Source of the DNA: Oscillospiraceae bacterium
GTDB lineage: Bacteria; Bacillota; Clostridia; Oscillospirales; Oscillospiraceae
DNA length: 64,000 nucleotides
Assembly (NCBI GenBank): GCA_017624715.1
Contig: JAGAMN010000045.1
Location: 1-64,000, forward strand
Reading direction: 5' to 3'
Shown: positions 41,654 through 51,285 of the stretch, piece after piece
How positions within the stretch are numbered: the stretch's first letter is position 1
Layout of the letters: each line of letters begins with the position of its first letter
The notes under the pieces: model-generated
What the model was told of the DNA's origin: nothing
What the model saw: only the letters and a program-made list of their open reading frames with translations
Databases searched by the model: none
Made by a program: the position numbers and the translations under genes

Positions 41654-41682
41654 TTGACCTTTACCACTCGTTATGGCATAAT
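41654..41682 (+). promoter_or_regulatory. Promoter of the 170-aa membrane protein
   Basis: TTGACC (41654-41659), 17 bp, CATAAT (41677-41682), 23 bp before the ATG's ribosome-site region. Confidence 0.75.
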
Positions 41683-41705
41683 ATATCCGAACAGGAGGTG
41701 TCCTC

Positions 41706-42218
41706 ATGAGAAAAGATCCTATGCCTTTAGGCCTTGCTGTTGGAGTGCTGATTGTTGGCATGTTTCTCGGTAGTATATTCACTTTTGGGATGCAATTTTG
41801 GAACGAAAAAGTAACACGAGAATCGTGTACATTAATCGAAACGCAGTTTGTTTCCTATAAGGAAATACGCCAACCCAAACGGCCTATGGAAATCAAGGAG
41901 ATTGCAATTGACTGCTCCAACGGGGAACGATATTTTATTGACGGAGTATCTATAAACACAGACTTGAGAAATGCACTATCCGCATTATCTGAATTTGAGG
42001 AAATTGTTCTCCTGCTTCATCCTAATAGTAACACAATTGTCGAGTTTTCAAACGAAAACAATTACATATTGATGTTCGATGATACAATCAGCAAACTGGG
42101 GAATGAAGCAACGGGATTTCTGCTTCTTGGAATTTTTATGTATTTTTGTTCCCTTGTTGGATTATACTACACGGTCTTGCATATTGTTCGCAAAAGAAAA
42201 GCAAAGATGGGGAATTGA
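41706..42218 (+). CDS. Two-TM membrane protein with extracytoplasmic domain
   Basis: A 170-residue protein. A first membrane helix (~8-30, GLAVGVLIVGMFLGSIFTFG) and a second (~135-158) bracket an extracytoplasmic beta-rich domain (TLIETQFVSYKEIR, IKEIAIDCSNGERYFIDG, EIVLLLHPNSN). The positive tail KRKAKMGN is cytoplasmic. This layout is like DUF3592-type proteins; the resemblance is from memory. AGGAGGTG lies 7 nt before the ATG, and a good promoter is upstream. Function unknown. Confidence 0.7.
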   Translation: MRKDPMPLGLAVGVLIVGMFLGSIFTFGMQFWNEKVTRESCTLIETQFVSYKEIRQPKRPMEIKEIAIDCSNGERYFIDGVSINTDLRNALSALSEFEEIVLLLHPNSNTIVEFSNENNYILMFDDTISKLGNEATGFLLLGIFMYFCSLVGLYYTVLHIVRKRKAKMGN

Positions 42219-42262
42219 GCTTGCACCCTTTTGCTTTTCTTACCTGCATTTACACACACAAA

Positions 42263-42294
42263 AAACAGAGGATACCCATGGGTATCCTCTGTTT
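42263..42294. terminator. Bidirectional terminator between the 170-aa gene and ftsH
   Basis: A perfect 15-bp stem AAACAGAGGATACCC/GGGTATCCTCTGTTT (42263-42277/42280-42294) with A-run before and T-rich end after, serving both convergent genes. Confidence 0.88.
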
Positions 42295-42296
42295 AT

Positions 42297-44174
42297 TTAT
42301 TCTTCACTTACGGTTTCATCCTGCTTCTTGCCTGCGTTGATATAGGCCATCAGCTCATCGCCGGTGATGGTCTCCTTGGCGAGCAGATACTCAGAAATTT
42401 CGTTCAGCAGCTCCCGGTTATCGGTCAGCAGCTTCATGGCATCGGCGAATGCTTTATCCAGCAGCTTCTGCACTTCCTGGTCGATCAAAGCGGCGGTATC
42501 CTGGGAGCAATCCATGTAGGACTGGCCTTCCAGATACTGGTGCTGCACGGTGGCCAGCGCCATCAAACCAAACCGCTCGCTCATGCCGTACTGGGTGATC
42601 ATATTCCGGGCCAATGCGGTGGCCCGCTGGATGTCATTGGCTGCGCCGGTGGTCTTCACGCCGAAGACGATGGCTTCGGCTGCGCGACCGCCTACCAATG
42701 TCCGCAGCTCGGTCATCAGCTCGTCGCTGGTACTGAGGAACTTCTCTTCCTCGGGCATCTGCATGGTGTAACCCAGAGCACCGGAGGTGTGGGGGACGAT
42801 GGTGATCTTGGAAACAGGCATGGAGTGCTTTTCTAATGCTGCAACAAGTGCGTGACCTACCTCGTGGTAGGCAACCAAACGTTTTTCGGTGTCCGTCAGC
42901 ACGGTGTTCTTCTTTTCGGTACCGGCAATGACGGTTTCAAAGGACACCAGCAGGTCTTCCTGGTTGACCGCCTTACGACCCTGGCGGACAGCACGAAGTG
43001 CGGCCTCGTTGACCAGGTTTGCCAGGTCTGCGCCCACCGCACCAGCGGTAGCCTGGGCGATCCTGCGCAGATCCACATCCTCTGCCAGCTTGATCTTTCG
43101 AGTATGCACTTTCAGTGTGTCCAGACGACCCTGGAGGTTGGGTTTATCGACGATGATCCGACGGTCAAAACGGCCGGCACGGAGCAGTGCCTTATCCAGA
43201 ATTTCCGGACGGTTGGTAGCTGCCAGGATCACAACACCCTTGGAAGAATCAAAACCATCCAGCTCACCCAGCAGCTGATTCAATGTTTGATCATTGGTAC
43301 CAAACCGGGTATCGCGGGTACGACCCACAGCGTCGATCTCATCGATAAATACGATGGAGGGGGCGACCTTTGTGGCCTGCTGGAACAGGTCACGGACACG
43401 GCTTGCGCCAACACCCACAAACATCTCCTCAAAGTCAGAACCGGAGATGGAGAAGAAAGGCACACCGGCTTCACCGGCCACAGCCTTTGCAAGCAGTGTC
43501 TTACCGGTACCGGGAGAGCCAACCAGCAATGCACCCTTCGGCAGCTTTGCGCCGATGTCTGCGTACTTCTTGGGGTTATGCAGAAAGTCGATGATCTCCT
43601 GCAGGGATTCCTTGGCCTCGTCCTGTCCGGCCACATCCTTGAAGGTAATGCCGGTCTGCTTTTCCATATACATCTTTGCCTTGCTCTGACCAAAGCCGCC
43701 CATTGCGCCTGCGCCGCTGAGCCGCTTGGTGATCATCCGCATCATCAGCACGATAACGCCGATCATCAGCGCGTAGTACAGGACCATCATAATGGTGGAG
43801 TTATCTTCCACGATGATCTGCTTAACCTGCACGCCTTGGGCAGCCAGCTTTTCTGCCAGACCCATCACATCGCCGTTGGGCAGTCCGGTGTAGTAGGCCT
43901 GTTGCTGATTTGCGTCTTTCGCAGCTTCCTCCTTGGTCAGATAAACGACCCGGTCGTACTGCAGCTCTACTTCTGCCAAATTGCCGGCTTCCATTTCTGC
44001 CAGAAATTCGTCATATGTGGTTTCTTTGAACTGGCTGTTGACGATGGCATTATACACCGTACTGATCACCAGCACGATGGCCACTGCGATGAGCAGGGTA
44101 ACCCAAATGTTTAACTTGGGCTTTTTGCCATCGCCGGAACTATTTTTCTTGGGGGATTCCCGATTTTCTTCCAT
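42297..44174 (-). CDS. ftsH: ATP-dependent zinc metalloprotease FtsH
   Basis: A 625-residue membrane AAA+ protease of standard length. Two N-terminal membrane helices flank a small outer domain. The AAA+ module has Walker A GSPGTGKT (~218), Walker [12 protein letters not shown] and the second region of homology ([20 protein letters not shown]). The protease domain carries HEVGH at 437-441. It degrades damaged membrane proteins and regulators as a hexamer, and in spore formers it affects Spo0A-dependent development. It is a single minus-strand gene. Confidence 0.97.
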   Translation of the reverse strand: MEENRESPKKNSSGDGKKPKLNIWVTLLIAVAIVLVISTVYNAIVNSQFKETTYDEFLAEMEAGNLAEVELQYDRVVYLTKEEAAKDANQQQAYYTGLPNGDVMGLAEKLAAQGVQVKQIIVEDNSTIMMVLYYALMIGVIVLMMRMITKRLSGAGAMGGFGQSKAKMYMEKQTGITFKDVAGQDEAKESLQEIIDFLHNPKKYADIGAKLPKGALLVGSPGTGKTLLAKAVAGEAGVPFFSISGSDFEEMFVGVGASRVRDLFQQATKVAPSIVFIDEIDAVGRTRDTRFGTNDQTLNQLLGELDGFDSSKGVVILAATNRPEILDKALLRAGRFDRRIIVDKPNLQGRLDTLKVHTRKIKLAEDVDLRRIAQATAGAVGADLANLVNEAALRAVRQGRKAVNQEDLLVSFETVIAGTEKKNTVLTDTEKRLVAYHEVGHALVAALEKHSMPVSKITIVPHTSGALGYTMQMPEEEKFLSTSDELMTELRTLVGGRAAEAIVFGVKTTGAANDIQRATALARNMITQYGMSERFGLMALATVQHQYLEGQSYMDCSQDTAALIDQEVQKLLDKAFADAMKLLTDNRELLNEISEYLLAKETITGDELMAYINAGKKQDETVSEE

Positions 44175-44319
44175 AATGTTCTCCTTGTTGGTTTCGTTTT
44201 TGCTATCATATCATATTTTTTGGCGGCAGGCAATGAATCTTTCTGCCCAGAACCGTAAATTTTCTGTTAATTTCCGGCAAAAATCCGCCATCCGAGGCAA
44301 AACGGACGGCGGAAATCTG

Positions 44320-45852
44320 CTACTTCTCGTAAAAGCGGTTGTAATAGAAAGTACGCTTACTCAGTTCCTCTGCCAGGAATTCGTAGCCGTAAGTTTCCAA
44401 TAGGGTGGGGGTGTCGGAGAAAAGATTTGTGCCGAAGCCCAGCCGGTCGCCCTCAATGGTGCAGCCCAGTGCTGCCAGGGTGGTGGGGAACAGGTCCATG
44501 GCGGTAAACTGCCGGTTTGCGGTATTTTTCGTGGATACGGCAGAGTTGATAAAACAGTTATAGATGTGCCGTACATAATTTGCGTCCACATTTCGCTCAA
44601 AATACTTGGCATCCATGGAATTGTGGTCGCCTACAATAATAATTGTGGTATCCTCATAAAACGGTTGCTGTTCCAGCCACCGTATAAATGCTGCCGTCTG
44701 GGCGCTGGAGCAGGCGATCACATTGTCGTAGTTTTCCTTGTACTGCCGCTTGCACAGTGCGCAGGGATAGCCGCCCACATGGTGGGTGTCAGCAGTGAGC
44801 ATGGTAAAGGCAAAAGGCTGCCCCGTGGCAGCGATCTCGGTGAGCTTATCCTTGGCATAGGTAAACAGATACCGGTCTTCAAAGCCCCACCATTTGAAGT
44901 AGTCCTCGGGAATCAGACCGTCTTTTCGGGCGGTGTACAGATCATAAATCTGATCCACACCGTGGGTGGAAAAGTAAGTCTTTCTGCCTGCGTAGTTTGC
45001 ATCCGAACCAAACATCATTGCCTGGTAATAGCCGTTTTCGTGAAGAATGCTTTGCAGGGAAGTCAGACACGGCAGGAACTTTCCGTTACGGCCGTAGCCG
45101 TTTTGCTGATCCACAATGCCGTCGGGTACTTTCAGCGGCACACCGCCTGTCTGCGCCACCATAGAACCCACCGTCCAGCTGGCACCGGTGATCTGCCGGA
45201 AGCCGCCAACGGTGTCGTTGTGGGAGAAGTTAATGTTGCTTTGCGCCAGGTCGTAAAGCTCCGGAATCAGATTGTGCTCCAGCGCGCCGCCTTCTTCGGT
45301 GGAAAGATAGGTGGTCTCCATGGATTCCAAAATAATATAAATGAGATTCCGTTTTTTCTCCGGAAAAGTGATGGCAGTTTCGTCGGGATCCCGATATTCT
45401 TTTTGGTATAGCTCTGTGCCTTGAATCTGGGCCCAAATGTAATCCGTAAGTTCCACGTTCCAGGCGGCACACAGAATCAGCCCCAGACTTAGTACCAATC
45501 CAATAGTCCCGGCAGCTTTGGTGGTGAAGGGAAACAGCCTCCGCTGTTTTGAGAACATCTTGGCGTAAAGCACGCGCTTAATGGGGAAATAGAGAATTAA
45601 CAGGGTAATGGTCCAGCAGATCAGCGCCGGCAATGCGCTGTGTATCAGATAGTCGGAAAGCAGGTCGGCACTTACACCCTGGGTGCCGGAAAACAGGGTG
45701 TACAGCACCGAATCAAAACCGATCCGACCGTAAACATCTACATACCATTGGGCGGCAAAAAAGCACAAATATGCCACCAGCAGCAAAACGCAGAGCAAGC
45801 CGGTCAAAATGCCCCGTAGGATCCATTTGGAAGAATGCCGGGAATGATCCAT
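44320..45852 (-). CDS. LTA synthase/phosphoglycerol transferase-like sulfatase
   Basis: A 510-residue protein. Five N-terminal membrane helices (~1-165) precede a sulfatase-fold domain: KRNLIYIILESMETTYLS with the Thr/Ser nucleophile region, THHVGG, then VGDHNSMD near the metal site. This is the LtaS/MdoB architecture that moves glycerol-phosphate onto surface polymers; the exact acceptor is unknown. ATG 45852 has AAGGAGGT upstream; the ORF extends 37 codons further without support. Downstream it abuts ftsH with a 145-bp gap. Monocistronic. Confidence 0.88.
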   Translation of the reverse strand: MDHSRHSSKWILRGILTGLLCVLLLVAYLCFFAAQWYVDVYGRIGFDSVLYTLFSGTQGVSADLLSDYLIHSALPALICWTITLLILYFPIKRVLYAKMFSKQRRLFPFTTKAAGTIGLVLSLGLILCAAWNVELTDYIWAQIQGTELYQKEYRDPDETAITFPEKKRNLIYIILESMETTYLSTEEGGALEHNLIPELYDLAQSNINFSHNDTVGGFRQITGASWTVGSMVAQTGGVPLKVPDGIVDQQNGYGRNGKFLPCLTSLQSILHENGYYQAMMFGSDANYAGRKTYFSTHGVDQIYDLYTARKDGLIPEDYFKWWGFEDRYLFTYAKDKLTEIAATGQPFAFTMLTADTHHVGGYPCALCKRQYKENYDNVIACSSAQTAAFIRWLEQQPFYEDTTIIIVGDHNSMDAKYFERNVDANYVRHIYNCFINSAVSTKNTANRQFTAMDLFPTTLAALGCTIEGDRLGFGTNLFSDTPTLLETYGYEFLAEELSKRTFYYNRFYEK

Positions 45853-46036
45853 GCTGCGCCACCTCCTTATAAAAGTGATTTTAACGTTATTATAGCAAAT
45901 GCAACAGATTGTGCAACCCGAAACAAAAAAGATTTTCAAAATACCTGTTGTGGAAGCGTCCATTATCTGCTATAATGACGTCAGTATTATGAAAGACTAT
46001 AACCATTTTTGCTATGGATGAAACGGAGAGGTCGCT

Positions 46037-46816
46037 ATGAAAGAAAAACAACGCCGCGTTATTGCGCCTGTAGAGGAAATCGAAGGCCAGCTGGAGGGAA
46101 GAAATGCCCTGACCGAGGCTCTTCGCAGCGGACGCACCATTGATAAAGTGTTTATCGCCGCCGGCGAGACCGACCGAGGCTTGCAGCGGCTGGCAGCCCA
46201 GGCCAAGGAGGCCGGTGCGGTGGTGGTTCCCGTGGACAGACGGAAGCTGGACGCTATGAGCACCACCCATGCCCACCAGGGGGTGATTACCTTGGCCGCT
46301 GCCCATGAATATGCCACCATCGACGATATCCTGCAGGAAGCAGCTGACCGGGGTGAAGCACCCTTGATCGTTATCTGCGACGAACTGACCGATCCTCATA
46401 ACCTAGGCGCAATCATGCGTAGCGCCGAGTGCGCCGGTGCCCACGGCGTTATCATCCCCAAGCGGCGCAGCGTTGGCCTGACCGCTGTGGTGGCTAAGGC
46501 TTCTGCCGGTGCGGTGGAGTATATGAAGGTGGCACGGGTCACTAATATCAACAATGCCATTGCCGAACTGAAGGAAAAGGGTGTTTGGGTCTTTGGCACG
46601 GCTGCCGAGGGTTCTATCCCTATGTACAAGGCAGATCTGAAGATCCCTGCAGCCATCGTTATTGGCAACGAGGGCGACGGTATGAGCCCTCTGGTTCGGA
46701 AGAATTGTGATGTAATCGTGCATATTCCCATGAAGGGACGTATTTCCTCACTTAATGCTTCTGCGGCAGCATCCATTTTGCTGTATGAGGCAGTCCGTCA
46801 GCGTCTGGGAGGTTAA
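46037..46816 (+). CDS. rlmB: 23S rRNA 2'-O-methyltransferase, RlmB/SpoU family
   Basis: A 259-residue SPOUT-class methyltransferase. The N-terminal substrate-binding part (IEGRNALTEALRSGRTIDK form) resembles L30e-like folds. The knotted domain has motif 1 (CDELTDPHNLGAIMRSAECAG), motif 2 (IVIGNEGDGMSPLVRKNCD) and motif 3 (HIPMKGRISSLNASAAASI). It methylates a ribose in 23S rRNA; RlmB or a related TrmH-like enzyme fits equally. A promoter with TATAAT at 45972 is upstream and GGAGAGG precedes the ATG. The next gene starts 4 bp after the stop. Confidence 0.92.
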   Translation: MKEKQRRVIAPVEEIEGQLEGRNALTEALRSGRTIDKVFIAAGETDRGLQRLAAQAKEAGAVVVPVDRRKLDAMSTTHAHQGVITLAAAHEYATIDDILQEAADRGEAPLIVICDELTDPHNLGAIMRSAECAGAHGVIIPKRRSVGLTAVVAKASAGAVEYMKVARVTNINNAIAELKEKGVWVFGTAAEGSIPMYKADLKIPAAIVIGNEGDGMSPLVRKNCDVIVHIPMKGRISSLNASAAASILLYEAVRQRLGG

Positions 46817-46819
46817 ACC

Positions 46820-48880
46820 ATGGACGAGAAAAGAAATACCGGCGAATTTGATCTTGAGGATATCCTCAAGGAATTTGGCGATGCCGATTTGCAGCCGGAA
46901 GAGGATGTGCTGATCTGGGGCGAAGAACCCCAGCAAAAGCCTGCCCCGGCAACAGCACCCCAGGATACGGTGCGCTTGGATCAGATCACCGAGGCGGTGC
47001 GCAAGCAGGAAGCCGAACTGGAGCAGACGGTTGCATTTGAACCGGTGGAAGCCCTGGATCAGACCATAGCATTTACTCCGGTGGGTGATCTGGAGCAAAC
47101 GATTGCTTTTGAACCCATTGCGGAAGATCCACCCAAGGCGGAACCCTACTCGGAAGAATGGGAGCCGGAATACGAGCAGCCCATCAGCGAGTATGTGCCG
47201 CCCGAGCCTATTGTCCAGCGTCCCAAGTCCCGGCTGCGGGAATTGAAGAAGAAGCTGGTGGCCGGCCCTGAAAAGCGCTATTACGAGTTGACGGAATTGG
47301 GTTTGGGCAAGCTGCAGTTGGCCATCTTTGTGAATTTGGTCGTTGCGCTGATTTCTGCAGGCGCTACCGCTATGTATACCATGGGCGCAGTACCGGAGGA
47401 CAGAACAAGACTTCTGATTTTTATCCAGTTCCTGGCATTGTTGTTCTCCGGCCTGTTGGGCAGCTACCAGCTGCTGGAAGGCTTCGGCGATATGCTTCGT
47501 CTGCGGTTTTCTTTGAACAGCTTGCTGGTGTTCAGTTTGGTTGCTTGCCTGGTAGATAGTGTGCTGTGCCTACAAAGCCTGCGGGTGCCTTGCTGTGCGG
47601 TGTTCAGCCTGCACATGACCATGGCTCTTTGGAGCGCCTACCAAAAGCGCAATACAGAAATGGGGCAAATGGATACCATGCGCAAGGCTGTCCGCCTGGA
47701 TAGCGTGGTCAGTGTTCCGGACTATTACGAAGGCAACACCGGTTTCCTCCGTGGCGAGGGTCAGGTGGAAGACTTTATGGATACATACAGCAAGCCCTCC
47801 GGTGTGGAAAGAACGATGTCTATTTACGCCCTGGTTTCCTTGGCGGTCAGCCTGGCTATCGGCATTACTGCTGGTGTACTCCACAGTGCAGAATTTGGTT
47901 GCCAGGCTTTTGCTGCGGCATTGCTGGTTTCTGTACCTGCATCTTCCTTCATTGCCATCAGCCGTCCTATGGCAATCTTGGAGCGTCGGCTGCATCGTTT
48001 GGGCACGGTGATCTGCGGATGGGAAGGCGTTAAGGGCTTAAGCCAAGAGGGCGTATTCCCCTTGAACGATACTGACCTGTTCCCCGCAGGCTCTGCCAAA
48101 ATGAATGGTGTGAAGTTCTACGGCACCCGGGATCCGGACACCGTTGTAGCCTACGGCACAGCGCTGATCAGCGCCTGCGGCGGCGGTATGGAACCCTTGT
48201 TTAATGCACTGCTTGACAGCCGGAACGGTTACCACTACACAGCCAAGGAGCTGCGCAGCTATCCTTCCGGCGGTGTAGGCGGCGAGGTCAACGGTGAGCC
48301 GGTGCTGGCCGGCACTCTACGGTTCATGCAGGATATGGGCGTGGAAATGCCCGCAGGTACAAAAATTAACCAGGCGGTATATGTGGCCATTGACGGTCAG
48401 CTGGGAGGCGTGTTCGCGATTACTTACGGCAAGATCAGAGCCACCGCGGCGGCGATGACGACCCTGTGCGCCTACCGGAAATTGACCCCGGTGCTGACCA
48501 CTTCGGACTTTATGCTCACAGAGAGCTTTATTCGCGGCCGCTTTGGCGTCAACACCAAGCGGATCGCTTTTCCGGAGCGTGCTGTTCGCTGTGAACTGGC
48601 TGAGATTCAGCCGGAGGAGGGAATACCTGCTCTGGCGCTGAATACCCAGGAGGGTCTGGCAGGTCCTGCCTTTGCGGTGACCGGAGCCAGGGCAGTGCGC
48701 AAAGCCTGCCGGCTAGGTGTTGCGGTGCATATGCTGGGTGGCATTTTGGGCCTTACCATGATGTTGCTTCTGGCAATCCTGGGCGCAGAACACCTGCTGA
48801 CACCTGCCAATGTACTGCTGTACCAGCTGATCTGGATGATTCCGGGTCTGCTGTTTACCGAGTGGGCACGTTCTGTATAA
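46820..48880 (+). CDS. P-type-ATPase-like membrane pseudoenzyme
   Basis: A 686-residue protein. The first ~150 residues are acidic, with repeats of (E/D)QTxAFxPV. Six or more hydrophobic segments follow (from ~160). A helix ending SVPASSFIAISRPM and later AVYVAIDGQLGGVFAITYGKIRATAAAMTTL match the TM4 and actuator/P-domain style of P-type ATPases. Where the phosphorylation loop DKTGTLT is expected, the sequence reads LNDTDLFPAG (~414-423), so the Asp is replaced by Asn and the motif is lost. It cannot pump by the normal mechanism. It is co-transcribed with rlmB. Role unknown. Confidence 0.65.
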   Translation: MDEKRNTGEFDLEDILKEFGDADLQPEEDVLIWGEEPQQKPAPATAPQDTVRLDQITEAVRKQEAELEQTVAFEPVEALDQTIAFTPVGDLEQTIAFEPIAEDPPKAEPYSEEWEPEYEQPISEYVPPEPIVQRPKSRLRELKKKLVAGPEKRYYELTELGLGKLQLAIFVNLVVALISAGATAMYTMGAVPEDRTRLLIFIQFLALLFSGLLGSYQLLEGFGDMLRLRFSLNSLLVFSLVACLVDSVLCLQSLRVPCCAVFSLHMTMALWSAYQKRNTEMGQMDTMRKAVRLDSVVSVPDYYEGNTGFLRGEGQVEDFMDTYSKPSGVERTMSIYALVSLAVSLAIGITAGVLHSAEFGCQAFAAALLVSVPASSFIAISRPMAILERRLHRLGTVICGWEGVKGLSQEGVFPLNDTDLFPAGSAKMNGVKFYGTRDPDTVVAYGTALISACGGGMEPLFNALLDSRNGYHYTAKELRSYPSGGVGGEVNGEPVLAGTLRFMQDMGVEMPAGTKINQAVYVAIDGQLGGVFAITYGKIRATAAAMTTLCAYRKLTPVLTTSDFMLTESFIRGRFGVNTKRIAFPERAVRCELAEIQPEEGIPALALNTQEGLAGPAFAVTGARAVRKACRLGVAVHMLGGILGLTMMLLLAILGAEHLLTPANVLLYQLIWMIPGLLFTEWARSV

Positions 48881-48888
48881 TCTAAAAA

Positions 48889-48916
48889 AGCGGAAGGGAA
48901 ACCTTCCGCTTTGTCT
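48889..48916 (+). terminator. Terminator of the rlmB unit
   Basis: AGCGGAAGG-GAAA-CCTTCCGCT (48889-48910) followed by TTGTCTTTG. Confidence 0.85.
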
Positions 48917-49023
48917 TTGTTCAGTCTGCTGTGCAGGGATACCAGATTTTTGTGTGCTTTGCACAGAAGAACAAGTGTCCGTGTGACAATTTCACCAATT
49001 TTACATTCTGACGAAAATAAGCA

Positions 49024-49052
49024 TTGAAATCCTGACGCCATTCGTATATAAT
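49024..49052 (+). promoter_or_regulatory. Promoter of the EF-G paralogue
   Basis: TTGAAA (49024-49029), 17 bp, TATAAT (49047-49052). A ~75-nt leader follows with a GGGGAAT...CCCCTTCCC inverted repeat. Confidence 0.85.
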
Positions 49053-49130
49053 GTCTTTATTGCGGTGCCAGGCACCAAATAGCAAGCAGAGGAGGGGAAT
49101 ACCCCTTCCCGAAAGGAGAAATGAAAAACC

Positions 49131-51197
49131 ATGTACACAGTAAATTCTATCCGTAACGTATGTCTGCTGGGCCACAGCGGCAGCGGCAAATCTGCCCTGG
49201 CTGAGAGCCTGCTCTACATGACCGGCGCTATTGTCCGTATGGGCAAGAATGCTGACGGCAATACGGTTTCTGACTTTGATCCCGAGGAAACTCGGCGCAA
49301 TATTTCCATTTCCACTTCCGTGATCCCTCTGGAGTATCACAACTGCAAGATCAATCTGCTGGATGTCCCCGGTGCATTTGACTTCGCCGGTGCTGCCATG
49401 GAGGCTCTGCGTGCTGCCGATGCAGCCATCCTGGTTCTGTCCGCCAAGGACGGCATCACCGTTGGCTTCGAGAAGGCTTGGAAGTATTGCGAAGACCGCA
49501 ATATGCCTCGCTTCATCTATATCTCCAAGGTCGATGAGGATAACTCCGACTATAATGCTACCTTCAACGCTCTGCGTGAGAAGTACGGCAATAAGATCGC
49601 TCCCGTGGTCGTTCCCATTTGGGATGCTTCCAAAAAGGTTACCGGCATTATCGACGTTCTGAACAAGCGCGCCTACGAGATGCAGAACCTGAAGCGTGTT
49701 GAGATCTCTGTTCCTGACGACAAGCTTGCCGTCATCGAAGAGTTTAACGATGCCCTGAAGGAATCCGTCGCTGAAACCAGCGAGGAGCTGATGGACAAGT
49801 TCTTTGGCGGTGAGGACTTCACCTATGCCGAAATGATCAAGGGCATGCATACCGGTGTCATCGATCGCACTATGTATCCCGTTCTGTGCGGCTCCGGTGT
49901 CAACTGCCTGGGCAGCCTGATGCTGATGGATCACATTATCGACCTGCTGCCCAACCCCGTGGAAGGCAACTACCACAAGGCCACCCTGGCTGATGGCACC
50001 ACCGAGGAGTTCGTTGTGTCTCCCGGTGGCGTTCCCGCAGCATTTGTGTGGAAGACCGTTTCCGACCAGTACGGCAAGTACTCCTTCATCAAGGTCCTGT
50101 CCGGTGAGATCACCTCTGACACCACTTTGGTCAACGCCCGTACCGGCGAGACCGAGAAGCTGGGCCGTCTGTATGCTATGTGCGGCAAGAAGAGCACCGA
50201 AGTTAAGGAACTGACCTGCGGTGATATCGGTGCCATCGGCAAGATGGATAAGGTCAAGACCGGCGATACTCTGTGTGATCCCCGCAAGGTGGTCAACCTG
50301 AAGGCCATTCCGTATCCCACCCCCTGCTATTCCATGGCCATTGCTCCCAAGGTCAAGGGCCAGGAAGAAAAGGTCGGTACCGGCCTGAACCGCCTGAACG
50401 AAGAAGATCCCTCCTTCACTCTGGTCAACAATGCCGAGACCCATCAGCTGGTCATCTCCGGCACCGGCGATCAGCAGCTGGATGTTCTGGTTGCCAAGCT
50501 GAAGAGCCGCTTCGGTGTGGATGCTGTTCTGAGTCCCGCTAAGGTTGCTTACCGTGAGAAGATCAAGAAGAAGGTCGAGGCTCACGGCCGTCATAAGAAG
50601 CAGACCGGCGGCAGCGGCCAGTTCGGTGACGTTTGGGTCCGTTTCGAGCCCCAGGACGAGCAGGACGATCTGATCTTCGAAGTAGCCGTCGTCGGCGGCG
50701 CCGTTCCCAAGAACTTCAACCCCGCTGTTGAAAAGGGTCTGCAGGAAGCAGTTCAGAAGGGCCCCCTGGCCGGTTATCCCATGGTCGGCCTGAAGGCTAC
50801 CCTGTACGATGGCTCCTACCACCCCGTCGACTCCAACGAAATGGCATTTAAGCTGGCTGCGATCCTGTCCTTTAAGGAAGCTATGCCCAACGCAATGCCC
50901 ACTCTGTTGGAGCCCGTGGGCGCTCTGGCCGTTACCATTCCCGACAGCTACATGGGCGATGTCATCGGCGACCTGAACAAGCGCCGCGGTCGCGTCATGG
51001 GCATGAACCCCGACAAAGACGGCAACACCGTTGTTGAGGCCGAGGTTCCCATGGCTGAAATGTCCACCTACGCCATTGATCTGCGGGCCATGACCCAGGC
51101 AAGAGGCTCCTTCACTCTGACCTTCGAGCGTTACGAGGAAGTGCCCAAGGCCAACCAGGCTAAGATCATCGAGGATGCCAAGAACGCAGAAGAATAA
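49131..51197 (+). CDS. Elongation factor G paralogue
   Basis: A 688-residue translational GTPase with G1 GHSGSGKSAL, DVPGAFDF as G3 and SKVDEDN where G4 NKxD stands. Domains II-V of EF-G follow (ending GSFTLTFERYEEVPK). It differs from canonical FusA (GHVDAGKT at G1), so it is the second EF-G type found in many Clostridia rather than the main translocase; a TetM/recycling-like role is possible. AAAGGAG lies 12 nt before ATG 49131. It stands alone without rpsL/rpsG/tuf, which also marks it as a paralogue. Codon use is highly optimised, suggesting strong expression. Confidence 0.88.
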   Translation: MYTVNSIRNVCLLGHSGSGKSALAESLLYMTGAIVRMGKNADGNTVSDFDPEETRRNISISTSVIPLEYHNCKINLLDVPGAFDFAGAAMEALRAADAAILVLSAKDGITVGFEKAWKYCEDRNMPRFIYISKVDEDNSDYNATFNALREKYGNKIAPVVVPIWDASKKVTGIIDVLNKRAYEMQNLKRVEISVPDDKLAVIEEFNDALKESVAETSEELMDKFFGGEDFTYAEMIKGMHTGVIDRTMYPVLCGSGVNCLGSLMLMDHIIDLLPNPVEGNYHKATLADGTTEEFVVSPGGVPAAFVWKTVSDQYGKYSFIKVLSGEITSDTTLVNARTGETEKLGRLYAMCGKKSTEVKELTCGDIGAIGKMDKVKTGDTLCDPRKVVNLKAIPYPTPCYSMAIAPKVKGQEEKVGTGLNRLNEEDPSFTLVNNAETHQLVISGTGDQQLDVLVAKLKSRFGVDAVLSPAKVAYREKIKKKVEAHGRHKKQTGGSGQFGDVWVRFEPQDEQDDLIFEVAVVGGAVPKNFNPAVEKGLQEAVQKGPLAGYPMVGLKATLYDGSYHPVDSNEMAFKLAAILSFKEAMPNAMPTLLEPVGALAVTIPDSYMGDVIGDLNKRRGRVMGMNPDKDGNTVVEAEVPMAEMSTYAIDLRAMTQARGSFTLTFERYEEVPKANQAKIIEDAKNAEE

Positions 51198-51203
51198 AAG
51201 ACA

Positions 51204-51236
51204 AGCGGTGCAGCAATTTGCTGCACCGCTTTTTTG
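51204..51236 (+). terminator. Terminator of the EF-G gene
   Basis: AGCGGTGCAGCAA-TTTGCTGCACCGCT with TTTTTG after: a long perfect stem (51204-51230). Confidence 0.9.
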
Positions 51237-51244
51237 CAAAAGAA

Positions 51245-51270
51245 AAACCGCTGACAATTGTCAGCGGTTT
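51245..51270 (-). terminator. Terminator of pduL
   Basis: AAACCGCTGAC-AATT-GTCAGCGGTTT (51245-51270), perfect palindrome; on the minus strand TTTTTCTTTTG follows it. Confidence 0.85.
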
Positions 51271-51285
51271 TTATGTAGGAAATCT

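Noticed and set aside
48921..51257. Long minus-strand ORF (778 codons) opposite the EF-G gene
   Set aside because: It is the antisense of a highly codon-biased gene; its composition is Gly/His/Gln-rich without a domain or ribosome site.
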